Source: UBA6168 sp039819485
GTDB lineage: Bacteria > Bacteroidota > Bacteroidia > Chitinophagales > Saprospiraceae
Assembly (NCBI GenBank): GCA_039819485.1
Contig: JBCBRY010000006.1
Location: 1-64,000 of the forward strand
Direction: 5' to 3'
Length of the DNA stretch: 64,000 nt
Shown here: in pieces, positions 1 to 8,612 of the stretch
Layout of the letters: each line of letters begins with the position of its first letter
Numbering within the stretch: position 1 is the first letter of the stretch
Notes under the pieces: generated by a model
Seen by the model: the letters and a program-made list of their open reading frames with translations, nothing else
The model's database searches: none
Told to the model about the DNA's origin: nothing
Made by a program: the position numbers and the translations under genes

Positions 1-308
1 TGATTGCCCACACTCCGCCCAACCTGAGGAATTCCCACTTATATAAGGCAGATATTTCAGGTAAGATAGCTGTCTATTTTTTGCAGATATTTTTGTCCTT
101 TTTGAACCAATTGATCTTTTAGCCTCAACTATTATCGGGCAAAATACAATGATAGAATTACTGTCGGGTATAGAATGTAAAAAACCAAAAAGAAATAATG
201 TATTGAGAATTTAGATAGCTTAAGCTACTTCAAATAAAAAGATTTGGATTGGCTAAGTACAGCTCTTTTTCATCATTGCGAATTAATATTTACACAAAAA
301 AAATCCAA
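1..308. other. Non-coding lead-in to the CRISPR-Cas operon
   Basis: AT-rich stretch with no convincing gene and no CRISPR repeats. An in-frame TTG at 249 would add 20 residues to Cas10, but the extension (rich in S, F, R, N) does not resemble the family. The operon promoter presumably lies here, but I see no clean Bacteroidota TAnnTTTG -7 box. The window edge may cut off cas1/cas2 or another array upstream. Confidence 0.5.
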
Positions 309-1838
309 ATGGGCAAAAAGTATCTATATGGTTTCAGGGTCCAAGGTATTCAGGAATTTATTTTTGAAACCGGGAAACTTAAAGAAATAATTACAGCGAG
401 TGAACTCGTAGAACAGGTATGTACCGATGCCATTCGCCAAGCGATGGGACCGGCATTCAATGACGAGAGATTAATACAAGGTGCCGCTGGCAAGATTAAA
501 TACTTGTTTGAGGATTATGACCAATGCAAGAATATCGTCTATACTTTTCCAAAATCCATTCTGGGACTTGCCCCCGGCATCTCAGTCTGTCAGGCAGTTG
601 TTGATTTTAGCGGGGAGTTAATGCAAGAGCACTTGATTGAACTGGAATATTTGCTGGATGCCCAACGAAATAAATTACCGGTGCAACATGGTCAGTGCTT
701 GATGATTTCCGAGCAGTCGAGAAGGACTGGGAAGGCAGGGGTTGATTGGATACTTGATGATGATGGAGAGAAGATAGTCATTGATAAGTTGCAGAAGGTC
801 AAACTTAATCTATATCAAGACAATAAAAGAAGAGGTGGCCAGGACCGCCTTTCAAAAAAAATAGCTGGCGACAATGCCCATTATTCCTTTGCTGTAGATA
901 TCAACGAAATAACCGAGGATGGGTGGTTGGCAATAGTCCATGCAGATGCCAATAGCCTTGGCAAGACAATTCAAGGTTTATTCAGCGCTGGGCAAAGAGT
1001 TGATGCTGATATGCCCAAGGTGCTTAAACGACTTTCCAGCAATATAGAAGAAGCCAATCAAGCTGCTGCCCGGCGAGCGCTTGATTTCGTGATGAACAAA
1101 CACAATATTCCCGAAAATAAAATACCGCTAAGACCGGTCATTTTAGGGGGAGACGATCTGAGCCTGATTATTCGAGGTGATTTAGCATTGGATTTTACCA
1201 GCGAATATTTAAAGAATTTCGAGAAAGAGACCCGGAACCGTATGTCTAAGGAATTAAGCCTTTCTTCATTGAGAGATGGCCTTACCGCATGTGCGGGGAT
1301 TGCGTATATCAAACCCAATTATCCATTTCATTACGGAGTCGACCTGGCAGGTGAAACTTTATGCCCATATGCCAAGGACGTTGCAAAAAAAATAAAAGAG
1401 GAAAAAGGATTGGGACACGTTCCGTCATGTCTTAGTTTCCATAAGGTACAATCCAGTTTTGTGGAGGATTATAAAAAAATTGTTCAAAGGGAACTGACCG
1501 CAGGATCAGGAGAGGAAACGGTTCGGTTTAATTACGGACCTTATTTTACCCAACTCCAGGAGGAATATGCCCGGCTCTCCGAGTTGACTAACTGGGTAGA
1601 CATAATAAGAAAAGATGATGCACCCAAATCCAGTGTTCGCCAGTGGTTGTCAGAACTGCACAACAACCGACCAGCGGCCGATCAGATGATGGAACGCATT
1701 AAAAACATGAACCCTTCCTACATCCAGAGACTTGGTCTTAACAAACCATTTACCGAAAGGAAATCTATCATTGACGACGGTGGAAAGAAGGAAAAATTCA
1801 CCCATCTGTTTGATGTGCTCACCATCGCCAGCATTTAA
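309..1838 (+). CDS. cas10: Cas10, large subunit of type III CRISPR complex (no HD domain)
   Basis: Cas10 is the signature subunit of type III effector complexes. On target-RNA binding its palm domain makes cyclic oligoadenylate from ATP. The 509-aa product opens with the family N-terminus (GFRVQGIQEFIFETGKLKEI). It has a palm segment with HADANSLG (Asp near residue 213) and the cyclase motif GGDD at residues 280-283. No HD-nuclease motif precedes the palm, and the protein is much shorter than typical 700-1000-aa Cas10, so single-stranded DNase activity is not expected while cyclase activity is. ATG 309 is preferred over upstream TTG 249 because the conserved YLYGFRVQGIQEF block follows it directly. 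First gene of an operon continuing at +10 bp with a Cas7-type RAMP. Subtype assignment (III-D-like) rests on the neighbours. Confidence 0.9.
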   Translation: MGKKYLYGFRVQGIQEFIFETGKLKEIITASELVEQVCTDAIRQAMGPAFNDERLIQGAAGKIKYLFEDYDQCKNIVYTFPKSILGLAPGISVCQAVVDFSGELMQEHLIELEYLLDAQRNKLPVQHGQCLMISEQSRRTGKAGVDWILDDDGEKIVIDKLQKVKLNLYQDNKRRGGQDRLSKKIAGDNAHYSFAVDINEITEDGWLAIVHADANSLGKTIQGLFSAGQRVDADMPKVLKRLSSNIEEANQAAARRALDFVMNKHNIPENKIPLRPVILGGDDLSLIIRGDLALDFTSEYLKNFEKETRNRMSKELSLSSLRDGLTACAGIAYIKPNYPFHYGVDLAGETLCPYAKDVAKKIKEEKGLGHVPSCLSFHKVQSSFVEDYKKIVQRELTAGSGEETVRFNYGPYFTQLQEEYARLSELTNWVDIIRKDDAPKSSVRQWLSELHNNRPAADQMMERIKNMNPSYIQRLGLNKPFTERKSIIDDGGKKEKFTHLFDVLTIASI

Positions 1839-1848
1839 ATAATCAATT

Positions 1849-2436
1849 ATGAGTTCTATAGTTTATCAAGTTAACCTGACCTCCTGGTGGCACACCAGTT
1901 CCGGATTGTCATCGGGGACAGATGCCAATTTGGTGGTCATAAAAAACCTGGAGAGGCTTCCTTTTATTCCTGGCAAAACACTTAAAGGTTTACTGAGGGA
2001 GGCGGCAAGTAAAATAAACCGGCTACAACCGAATATGGTGACAGAAGAATTCATCACAGACGTTTTCGGGATCGGTGAAGACCATGGTAAAGCGGTGTTG
2101 GCTGAAAGCATTTGTTTTTTCGGCAATGCTTATTTATCACAGCGCCTTTCCGAAAATATCATAAAAGAAAGTCAACAAGACCTGCTCTATTCTAACCTTG
2201 CCTCAACAGAGATTAACAGCGCGGGAGTAGCTGTGGATAAATCCCTCCGAACCATTGAGGTGACGATCCCCCTAACGCTCTATGCCAATATTGAAGCATT
2301 TCCCAATAAAGAAGAAAAGAAATATTTGCAGCAACTGAAATATTGTATGCAATGGATAAAACGGCTTGGGCTGAACAGGACCCGAGGCCTGGGTCGTTGC
2401 GAATTTAAAATCATTAAACCCAAAGCAGACAAATGA
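1849..2436 (+). CDS. Cas7-type RAMP protein (Csm3-like), single domain
   Basis: A 195-aa RAMP-superfamily protein, likely a crRNA-binding backbone subunit. It shows the family motif FIPGKTLKGLLREAA near residues 38-52 and a C-terminal glycine-rich loop, NRTRGLGRCEF, near residue 177. Asp25 in the segment SSGTDANLVV sits where Csm3 has the aspartate that cleaves target RNA (established for Csm3), so a slicing site is plausible. At 195 aa it is slightly short for a Cas7. Its stop overlaps the next start as ATGA (2433-2436), indicating translational coupling. Confidence 0.8.
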   Translation: MSSIVYQVNLTSWWHTSSGLSSGTDANLVVIKNLERLPFIPGKTLKGLLREAASKINRLQPNMVTEEFITDVFGIGEDHGKAVLAESICFFGNAYLSQRLSENIIKESQQDLLYSNLASTEINSAGVAVDKSLRTIEVTIPLTLYANIEAFPNKEEKKYLQQLKYCMQWIKRLGLNRTRGLGRCEFKIIKPKADK

Positions 2437-3902
2437 AACGGATAAAATATAAATGCACGTTGCTCACCGATGTGGTCATCAATTCAACCAATGCAACCGA
2501 GGGCTTCAGGGCATCGCTGGACTACATTCCCGGAGCAAAGTTTTTAGGTATTGTCGCCAGCCAGATTTATGATCTCAACAAACCCGAACAAACGCTTGAT
2601 CTCTTTCACAACGGAAGGGTACGCTTTGGCGATGCACACCCGATATTGAATAGCGAACATCTTTACTGGGTTCCATTTGTCTGGCATTTTCCAAAAGGGG
2701 GGAGAAAAAAAACACCCTATCAGTACCATTTGATCGACCTGGATGACCGGAAAGGATTTATTGAAGAGGAAGTGCAATTGGAGGGACCTAAAAAATTCCG
2801 GTATCTTTCAAATGACTTGGAGGGTTACAAGCCTAAACAAAATTTTTCTATAAAGTCTGCTTATGATGAAAAGGAATATCGTGCAAAGGACGGACAGATG
2901 TACGGTTATTTTGGATTGGAAAAAGGGACCGAATGGGGGTTCACCCTTGAGGTGGATGATGAAAAATACGTCGATCTTTTGAATGATAAATTGGTTGGTA
3001 AGCGCCGGGTCGGCCGTTCCAAGTCAGCAGAATATGGACTCGTTGAAATAGAAAAGGTGGGTGAAATCGAATCGGAACAAACTAATGCCAAAGAAGGAAT
3101 TGCCTTCCTTTATGCTGCCAGTAATTGGTGCTTTTATGATCAGGCTGGCCGCTGTACGCTGACCCCGACACCAGAACAACTAATACTTCCCCCAAACTCC
3201 ACCATCAATTGGAAAAAATCACAATTGCGTTCCCATGCCTACCGTACCTGGAACCAACACCGGCAGAACAGGGATGCCAACCGCCAGGTCATTCAAAAAG
3301 GATCGGTGATCGTGGTTGAGCTGGGTGAACCGATCAATGATCATCGATATGACAAGGGAATTGGGGCCCACCGGGCCGAGGGCTTTGGTAAGGTTCTTTT
3401 GAACCCTTCTTTTTTGATGAATAAGCATAAGGTTTTGGACTTTAATTTCGAGAATCAACAGTTGCCTGTAAAGGCAAGCCATTACCTGCAACCAAATGGA
3501 GCTAATGACCAGCTCGTGCTGGATTATTTGGCTCTCCGCCATAGAAACCTTGATAAAACCTATAACATTGAAAAATTGGTCAACAATTTTATTTCGGAAA
3601 ATTTCGAGTTATTTAAAGGAATTACCAGCAGTCAATGGGGACAGATTAGGAGGTATGCAAAGGGTATGCAAAGGGTTGAAGATTTCGAAGAATTGGTTTT
3701 CAAGGAGGAGTCCGGCTTCCTTTACATGGGCAAGTCTCAAGGTGCATGGAGGGAAAATGACAGGAGGACAAAACTAAAGGATTACCTCTTTACATCCGGA
3801 AAAGTTCCGAAGGGTTCCATATTGGAATTCACCATGAAGCTGTCCTCCGAGTTGGCAAAAGCAGCTAATTCGATCACCAATCATGAATCATTAACAGAAT
3901 AA
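2433..3902 (+). CDS. csx10: Csx10-like RAMP protein (Cas5-type candidate)
   Basis: A 489-aa RAMP protein resembling Csx10, a large subunit typical of type III-D loci. An N-terminal RAMP strand is followed by LDYIPGAKFLGIVA (about residues 29-42), a Csx10-like VGRSKSAEYGLVEI block near residue 193, and a second glycine-rich segment, GAHRAEGFGKVLL, near residue 311, consistent with two RAMP folds. The name Csx10 rests on motif resemblance and length, not on a search; it may be another Cas5-like subunit. Coupled by a 4-bp overlap to the upstream RAMP and 2 bp from the next gene. Confidence 0.7.
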   Translation: MKRIKYKCTLLTDVVINSTNATEGFRASLDYIPGAKFLGIVASQIYDLNKPEQTLDLFHNGRVRFGDAHPILNSEHLYWVPFVWHFPKGGRKKTPYQYHLIDLDDRKGFIEEEVQLEGPKKFRYLSNDLEGYKPKQNFSIKSAYDEKEYRAKDGQMYGYFGLEKGTEWGFTLEVDDEKYVDLLNDKLVGKRRVGRSKSAEYGLVEIEKVGEIESEQTNAKEGIAFLYAASNWCFYDQAGRCTLTPTPEQLILPPNSTINWKKSQLRSHAYRTWNQHRQNRDANRQVIQKGSVIVVELGEPINDHRYDKGIGAHRAEGFGKVLLNPSFLMNKHKVLDFNFENQQLPVKASHYLQPNGANDQLVLDYLALRHRNLDKTYNIEKLVNNFISENFELFKGITSSQWGQIRRYAKGMQRVEDFEELVFKEESGFLYMGKSQGAWRENDRRTKLKDYLFTSGKVPKGSILEFTMKLSSELAKAANSITNHESLTE

Positions 3903-3904
3903 AC

Positions 3905-5506
3905 ATGGAAGACAAAACCATTAAAGATGTCAAATATGTAGCAAGGTTTAAGGTCGAGACCAAAACCCCAATGAGTATCGGCTCCGGCAACAAAGGGATC
4001 AACGTGGACCGCTTGATTGCCAGGGATGCCAATGGCCTGCCTTGGATACCAGGGACGGCGCTCGCGGGTATTGTCCGGCACGAGCTGAACAAAAAAGAAG
4101 AGTGGGCCGAGAGGATCGAAAAATTATTTGGGTATCAAAACAAAAACAATAAGAATGGGCAAGGTAGTCGGATCATTTTTGGATCAGCGGCACTTGTTTC
4201 ATCTGATGGAGACAAGGTGCATGAAGGGTTGGAGGTGATTGATTTTGATTCAAATGAATATTATAAATCCCTGCAAAGCTTACCGGAGCGGGACCATGTA
4301 AGGATCAATGAAAGAGGCACTGCGGTAGACCACGCAAAATACCTGGAAGAACTGGTTCCCAAAGGCGTCCGTTTTGTTTTTGAAATCGAGGTAGAAGGGG
4401 CTACGGAGGATCAAGAACTATGGGATTACATGCTGCACTGTCTCAACCACCCGTCATTTAGTGTGGGAGGAGGAACCAGGAAAGGATTTGGGCAACTGGA
4501 AATAGTTGACTGCCTTACCCGGACTTACGATTTGAAGAACCAGGAAGATTTGAAAGCATATTTGGCAAAAAGCAGTTCTTTAAACAGCGGCTTTGTGGGA
4601 GCAACGAAATGGAACGGAAATGCAACTGATTTGGACCAGTGGATACATTATCAAGTTTCATTGCAGCCGGAAAATTTCTTTTTGTTTGGTGCCGGAGTGG
4701 GCGATTTAGAAGCGGACAACCTTCCCAAAAAAGAGCAATATTTTATCTGGACAAACAATAAGGCAGAATTGTCGGAAGAACAAATATTGATACCTGCGAC
4801 CTCCGTCAAAGGTACCATTTCCCACCGGGTAGCCTTTCATTACAATGCCAGCAAGGATGTCGGATATTTCATTGATGATATTGGTAGTCCTGACCTGGAT
4901 AAGTTGCAGGAAAAAATCAGCCTCGCAAATTCGTTGAACGAAGTGGATTTTGGGACCGACCTGGAATCAGTGGCCACTTTGACCAGTTCCGATACGGTGG
5001 CGCAACTGATCAGCCGTATTGAAAACATGACCGTGAAACAAACTTCCGCCTGGAGCAACCTTCAGGCCGATATGGACGAACAGGCCAAGGTCCTTAGCGT
5101 CGAAGCACGGAAAACCGGAGAAGACAACGAGGCCGTAAGGGCCCTCTTTGGATTTGCAAAAGAGGAAAATGGAGAAGAAGATAAAGAAGACGGTGCCCGG
5201 GGCAAAGTTATTTTCTCGGACGTTTACCTGCCCATGTCCGAATCCGCAGAAAAAATCCTGAACCACGTGGCCATTGACCGTTTTACCGGCGGAGGTATTG
5301 ATGGTGCCCTGTTCCAGGAAAAGGTAGTCCATACCAAAGCCTTTACATTAGACATGTATGTCGAAAAAAGCGCGCTACAGGACGCAACGATCAAAAACGC
5401 TTTTGAATCAGCATTGGATGACCTCTGCCATGGCCGCCTCCAACTTGGGGGGAATTCCACCAAAGGTCATGGTGCCTTTGCAGGAAGTTTTACCATTCAA
5501 TCTTAA
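3905..5506 (+). CDS. Fused double Cas7 (two Csm3-like RAMP domains)
   Basis: A 533-aa protein made of two RAMP domains in tandem. Domain 1 has GSGNKGINVDRL followed by WIPGTALAGIVRHEL and a glycine-rich loop GGGTRKGFGQL near residue 187. Domain 2 has LIPATSVKGTISHR near residue 298 and ends with LGGNSTKGHGAFAG near residue 514. Asp35 (NVDRL) aligns with the Csm3 cleavage aspartate. Domain 2 has a longer loop with Asp residues (GDLEADN), so its activity is uncertain. Between the domains is an acidic stretch (KEENGEEDKEDG). Fusion of backbone subunits is a feature of III-D2/III-E-type evolution (established for Cas7-11 and III-Dv). Twelve bp upstream of the small TIGR04423-like gene. Confidence 0.8.
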   Translation: MEDKTIKDVKYVARFKVETKTPMSIGSGNKGINVDRLIARDANGLPWIPGTALAGIVRHELNKKEEWAERIEKLFGYQNKNNKNGQGSRIIFGSAALVSSDGDKVHEGLEVIDFDSNEYYKSLQSLPERDHVRINERGTAVDHAKYLEELVPKGVRFVFEIEVEGATEDQELWDYMLHCLNHPSFSVGGGTRKGFGQLEIVDCLTRTYDLKNQEDLKAYLAKSSSLNSGFVGATKWNGNATDLDQWIHYQVSLQPENFFLFGAGVGDLEADNLPKKEQYFIWTNNKAELSEEQILIPATSVKGTISHRVAFHYNASKDVGYFIDDIGSPDLDKLQEKISLANSLNEVDFGTDLESVATLTSSDTVAQLISRIENMTVKQTSAWSNLQADMDEQAKVLSVEARKTGEDNEAVRALFGFAKEENGEEDKEDGARGKVIFSDVYLPMSESAEKILNHVAIDRFTGGGIDGALFQEKVVHTKAFTLDMYVEKSALQDATIKNAFESALDDLCHGRLQLGGNSTKGHGAFAGSFTIQS

Positions 5507-5518
5507 AACCGATAAATC

Positions 5519-5920
5519 ATGAGCAAAGTATATCAACATATCCCGGTTACCGGCATCCCAGACCTGCAGTATGATGGGTATTATTGGCTGTCCGATGCCC
5601 AGAAACCAGTTGAACTGACTGCCGAAAAATTGGATACTTCCATTTTCGGAAAACTACCCTTTGTCGTAGAAGCCAACTTCTATGCATCCACTGAAAAAAT
5701 AAGTATTCAGGTCAAGCATATTGACGGGGCCTATCAAATCACAAAATTTGATTTAAGGGAGGCAAAAAATATTACTACGGCATCTTATTTATCACATCGG
5801 ACCAACGCAAAAAAATATTTCATGGTAGAAGGATGGGAAGCAAACGTTGACCCTTTCTTGCCGGAAGGGATGACCACCTTGGTCCCGGCCTGGTCTGCTT
5901 TTGCAGGGTTTGAAAGATGA
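5519..5920 (+). CDS. Small type III CRISPR-associated protein (TIGR04423-like)
   Basis: A 133-aa soluble protein between two RAMP genes. It resembles from memory the small family TIGR04423, described for type III CRISPR loci of Bacteroidetes; no search was done. Visible features are a WLSDAQKPVEL segment near residue 22, mixed alpha/beta character, a run of strands in the middle (VVEANFYAS, ISIQVKHIDG), and no signal peptide, membrane helix or nuclease motif. It is too strand-rich to be an obvious Csm2/Cmr5 small subunit, which are all-helical. Function unknown. A palindromic repeat separates it from the next gene. Confidence 0.6.
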   Translation: MSKVYQHIPVTGIPDLQYDGYYWLSDAQKPVELTAEKLDTSIFGKLPFVVEANFYASTEKISIQVKHIDGAYQITKFDLREAKNITTASYLSHRTNAKKYFMVEGWEANVDPFLPEGMTTLVPAWSAFAGFER

Positions 5921-5962
5921 ATTTTAAAATCACGTAAACATGAAATAAGTAAGCAGGTGGTT

Positions 5963-6048
5963 AAAAAAAAATGACACTTTTCCTTTGCCTGAAAAAGAGT
6001 TTTGAGGTTTGGAAACCAGGCATTTGCCAAAATAGAAGTGTCAATTTT
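5963..6048. repeat. Dispersed palindromic element, copy 1 (inside the CRISPR operon)
   Basis: An imperfect inverted repeat with ends AAATGACACTTTT (5969-5981) and AGAAGTGTCAATTTT (6034-6048). The interior reads CCTTTGCCTGAAAAAGA, then a TTTGG...CATTTGCC segment. Near-identical copies lie at 63911-63993 (same orientation) and 31681-31763 (opposite orientation). It sits in the only large gap between the csx10/cas7 genes and the large RAMP gene, so its hairpin could lower or insulate expression of the downstream half of the operon. Confidence 0.8.
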
Positions 6049-6105
6049 ACGGATCCAAAATTTTGCGTTTTAGTCAAAGTATTAAAGAAATAATCATTAA
6101 AAGAA

Positions 6106-8526
6106 ATGAAAAATAATATCCTGATCAAAGCTCCTTATAATTTTGTCCCGCTCAACAAAACGGTGGTCTCCCCCTGGTGGGCGGATTACATCAGCCACGA
6201 TATACCGTTCAGGGATGGCAAGTCCGGCACCTTGGATGTTACCATCACGGCCCATAGTCCCATCTTTGTCAGGAATGGGGCCGCTAAAAATGCACAGGAA
6301 AAGACCAGGGATTTCTCGAAATTCCAAGGAAAACATTTTATTCCGGGTTCTTCCATCAAAGGTATGTTGAGCAATGTACTGGAAATCATGAGCTTTGGAA
6401 AACTCAATAAAGTAAATGACCACCGGTACTCGATCAGGGATCTTTCTCCCGCAGCCAAAGATATTTATCTGAATAATTTCAAGGCGAGGGACATTTATGC
6501 AGGGTGGCTGAGAAAAGAAGGAGAGACCTACCTGTTGGAAGACTGTGGGGCGCCCGGCAGAATTTCCCATCGGGAAATTGATGAAAAATTCAATACGGAT
6601 TTTAGCACATATTTTAGTGACAAAGGCCGGTTCGATCAGCGTAGAGATGAACAGAAATCAGCTCAGTTTAAATATGGCCGATTTAATGGCCATTCTCGGA
6701 ACAGCCGATTTTCGTTCTCTTATGATAGTGCAGGTCGACAGGTTTATCATTTTGATGAAAATGGCAAGGATGAAGGTCAAATCATTTTCACCGGACAACC
6801 TGGTCCAAGAAAGCAAATGAAGAATGGCAGATGGACCGGCCACCATCTTGAATTTATTTTTTTCGGTAAAAAAGGAACGCTGCAAATTGAAAATCCCGTC
6901 ATGGAAAATTTCTTTTTCGCTTATTATGAACATGATGAAAACAGTCAGTCCATTGATTGGCAACATTGGCGAAAGAAATTGAAAAAAGGCAAGCAGGTTC
7001 CGGTATTTTTCAGAAAAGATGGAGCAGGGAAAGTCAAAGATCTGGGGCTCTCCTTTTTGTACAAATTACCTTACAGAAATTCCATTTCAGAAGCTATTCA
7101 ATTTCATCAGGAAAAGGTGCCCACCGATTTGGCGGAAGCCATCTTCGGATTCATTGCAAATGAAAAGGAAGATCAGCGGGAAAGCCTTAAAGGTCGGGTA
7201 CACATCGGCCATGCCTTTGAATCCGCCAACATTGAAGTGGACCGGGAGCTGCGGGAAGAAGTACTTTCCGGGCCAAAAGCATCTTATTTTCCCAATTACA
7301 TCCGCCAGGACATCCGCAAGGGTCAGGTGCAAAAGTACCGGACGCTCATGGATGCACACCCTGAGCCGGCAGGGTGGAAAAGGTATCCCGTCCACAAGAA
7401 CGGGGTGAAAACCAATCCCCCTCCACCACCCCGGAATAAAGATGAAAAGGTAAATTACGATATTACCAGCCCTTTTATCCCCTTGAAAAGCGGTGCAGAA
7501 TTCAAATGCAAAATCCGCTACCACAACCTAAGAGAGACAGAGCTGGGTGCCTTGCTAAGTGCATTGACCTTTCATAACACATCCGGTACTTTTCACAGTA
7601 TCGGAATGGCGAAACCGCTTGGGTATGGGAAAGTTTCCATTGGGATTGGTAGCATCACAGAGAAAGAAAAGTTAGCTTTTTTAAAAGCCTACGAAGCCTT
7701 CATGAATGCGGCCCTTGGCTTCGATTACCCTGAATGGCATAATACCGAACAACTGCGTGAACTGATCAATATGGCTTCTGAACAGGAAAACACAGGTACG
7801 TCTGAATTAGCTTATATGAAAATGGGCATGGGCAGGGGCGAAAACCATTTTGTGGAAGCCAAAAAGGCAATGCAGGCATTGGACAGATATACCAACCTCC
7901 AGAATATTCAAAGCCGCAGCTGTGCTACTTTTATTTTGGAAGAAGACGTACAAAAAGCGAAGGCGGCAGCGGCTGCTGAAAAACGAAAATACGAGTCAAA
8001 AGGAACCCTGCAAAAAACCATTGAAAAATTTAAGGAGCAGACGAATGCTGATTTCTATCAATTATTTGAGACTGAAAAAGCGAATCTGTTAGCGGCATTG
8101 AAACAACGGAAAGGAGTATTGGAGGAACAGGAGGCCCAGAGAAAACTGGAACTTGAAATGGCAGAAAGAGCAAAAAGAAAAGAGGAGAAAAAAGCAGCGG
8201 TTAGGGAGACTTCTCCAGATTTTGACAGTGTTGAAAACGGCCACCGAAAAGCGTTCGATATGCTTAAGAAACTGATTCAAAGGTTTGCCCAGGAATGGCA
8301 TGGAATAAAATATGAAAAGTTGAAGAAAGCAATGGACAATGGAGTCTTACCTGACCAATTCCGGGATGCATTAATTGATAAAATCGTGGCCATCGTTAAT
8401 GAATTAAACAAAGGTGAATTAAATAAATGGAAAAAGGATTTTTCTAAAAACCCTTATTTGAAAAAAATAGCAGAATGGATAGGAAAGGAACAGGCAATGG
8501 AATTGCTGAAGAAAATTCGAAGTTGA
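6106..8526 (+). CDS. Large RAMP protein, TIGR03986-like, with helical C-terminal extension
   Basis: An 806-aa type III CRISPR RAMP protein resembling TIGR03986. The N-terminal half has AHSPIFVRNGA, then HFIPGSSIKGMLSNVLE near residues 78-95, the usual Cas7 start. A second RAMP-like portion ends with the glycine-rich GMAKPLGYGKVSI near residue 506, and a proline run (NPPPPPRNK) lies near residue 436. From about residue 580 to the end the sequence is almost entirely charged and helical, including a likely coiled coil rich in K, E and A near 620-710, then a compact helical domain. TIGR03986 proteins are normally limited to the RAMP part, so this tail is notable and may supply a small-subunit (Cas11-like) role, since no separate small subunit is visible (inference). 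Confidence 0.75.
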   Translation: MKNNILIKAPYNFVPLNKTVVSPWWADYISHDIPFRDGKSGTLDVTITAHSPIFVRNGAAKNAQEKTRDFSKFQGKHFIPGSSIKGMLSNVLEIMSFGKLNKVNDHRYSIRDLSPAAKDIYLNNFKARDIYAGWLRKEGETYLLEDCGAPGRISHREIDEKFNTDFSTYFSDKGRFDQRRDEQKSAQFKYGRFNGHSRNSRFSFSYDSAGRQVYHFDENGKDEGQIIFTGQPGPRKQMKNGRWTGHHLEFIFFGKKGTLQIENPVMENFFFAYYEHDENSQSIDWQHWRKKLKKGKQVPVFFRKDGAGKVKDLGLSFLYKLPYRNSISEAIQFHQEKVPTDLAEAIFGFIANEKEDQRESLKGRVHIGHAFESANIEVDRELREEVLSGPKASYFPNYIRQDIRKGQVQKYRTLMDAHPEPAGWKRYPVHKNGVKTNPPPPPRNKDEKVNYDITSPFIPLKSGAEFKCKIRYHNLRETELGALLSALTFHNTSGTFHSIGMAKPLGYGKVSIGIGSITEKEKLAFLKAYEAFMNAALGFDYPEWHNTEQLRELINMASEQENTGTSELAYMKMGMGRGENHFVEAKKAMQALDRYTNLQNIQSRSCATFILEEDVQKAKAAAAAEKRKYESKGTLQKTIEKFKEQTNADFYQLFETEKANLLAALKQRKGVLEEQEAQRKLELEMAERAKRKEEKKAAVRETSPDFDSVENGHRKAFDMLKKLIQRFAQEWHGIKYEKLKKAMDNGVLPDQFRDALIDKIVAIVNELNKGELNKWKKDFSKNPYLKKIAEWIGKEQAMELLKKIRS

Positions 8527-8612
8527 CTGATTTCATTGCTTGATGAAAACAGGACAATCCTAATTGATCTATTAGCTGGTAATTTTTCAATTTTAAAAAC
8601 TTAAACAAACAC

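Noticed and set aside
1058..1318. Antisense frame within cas10
   Set aside because: Shadow of the cas10 coding frame with no start context or domain.
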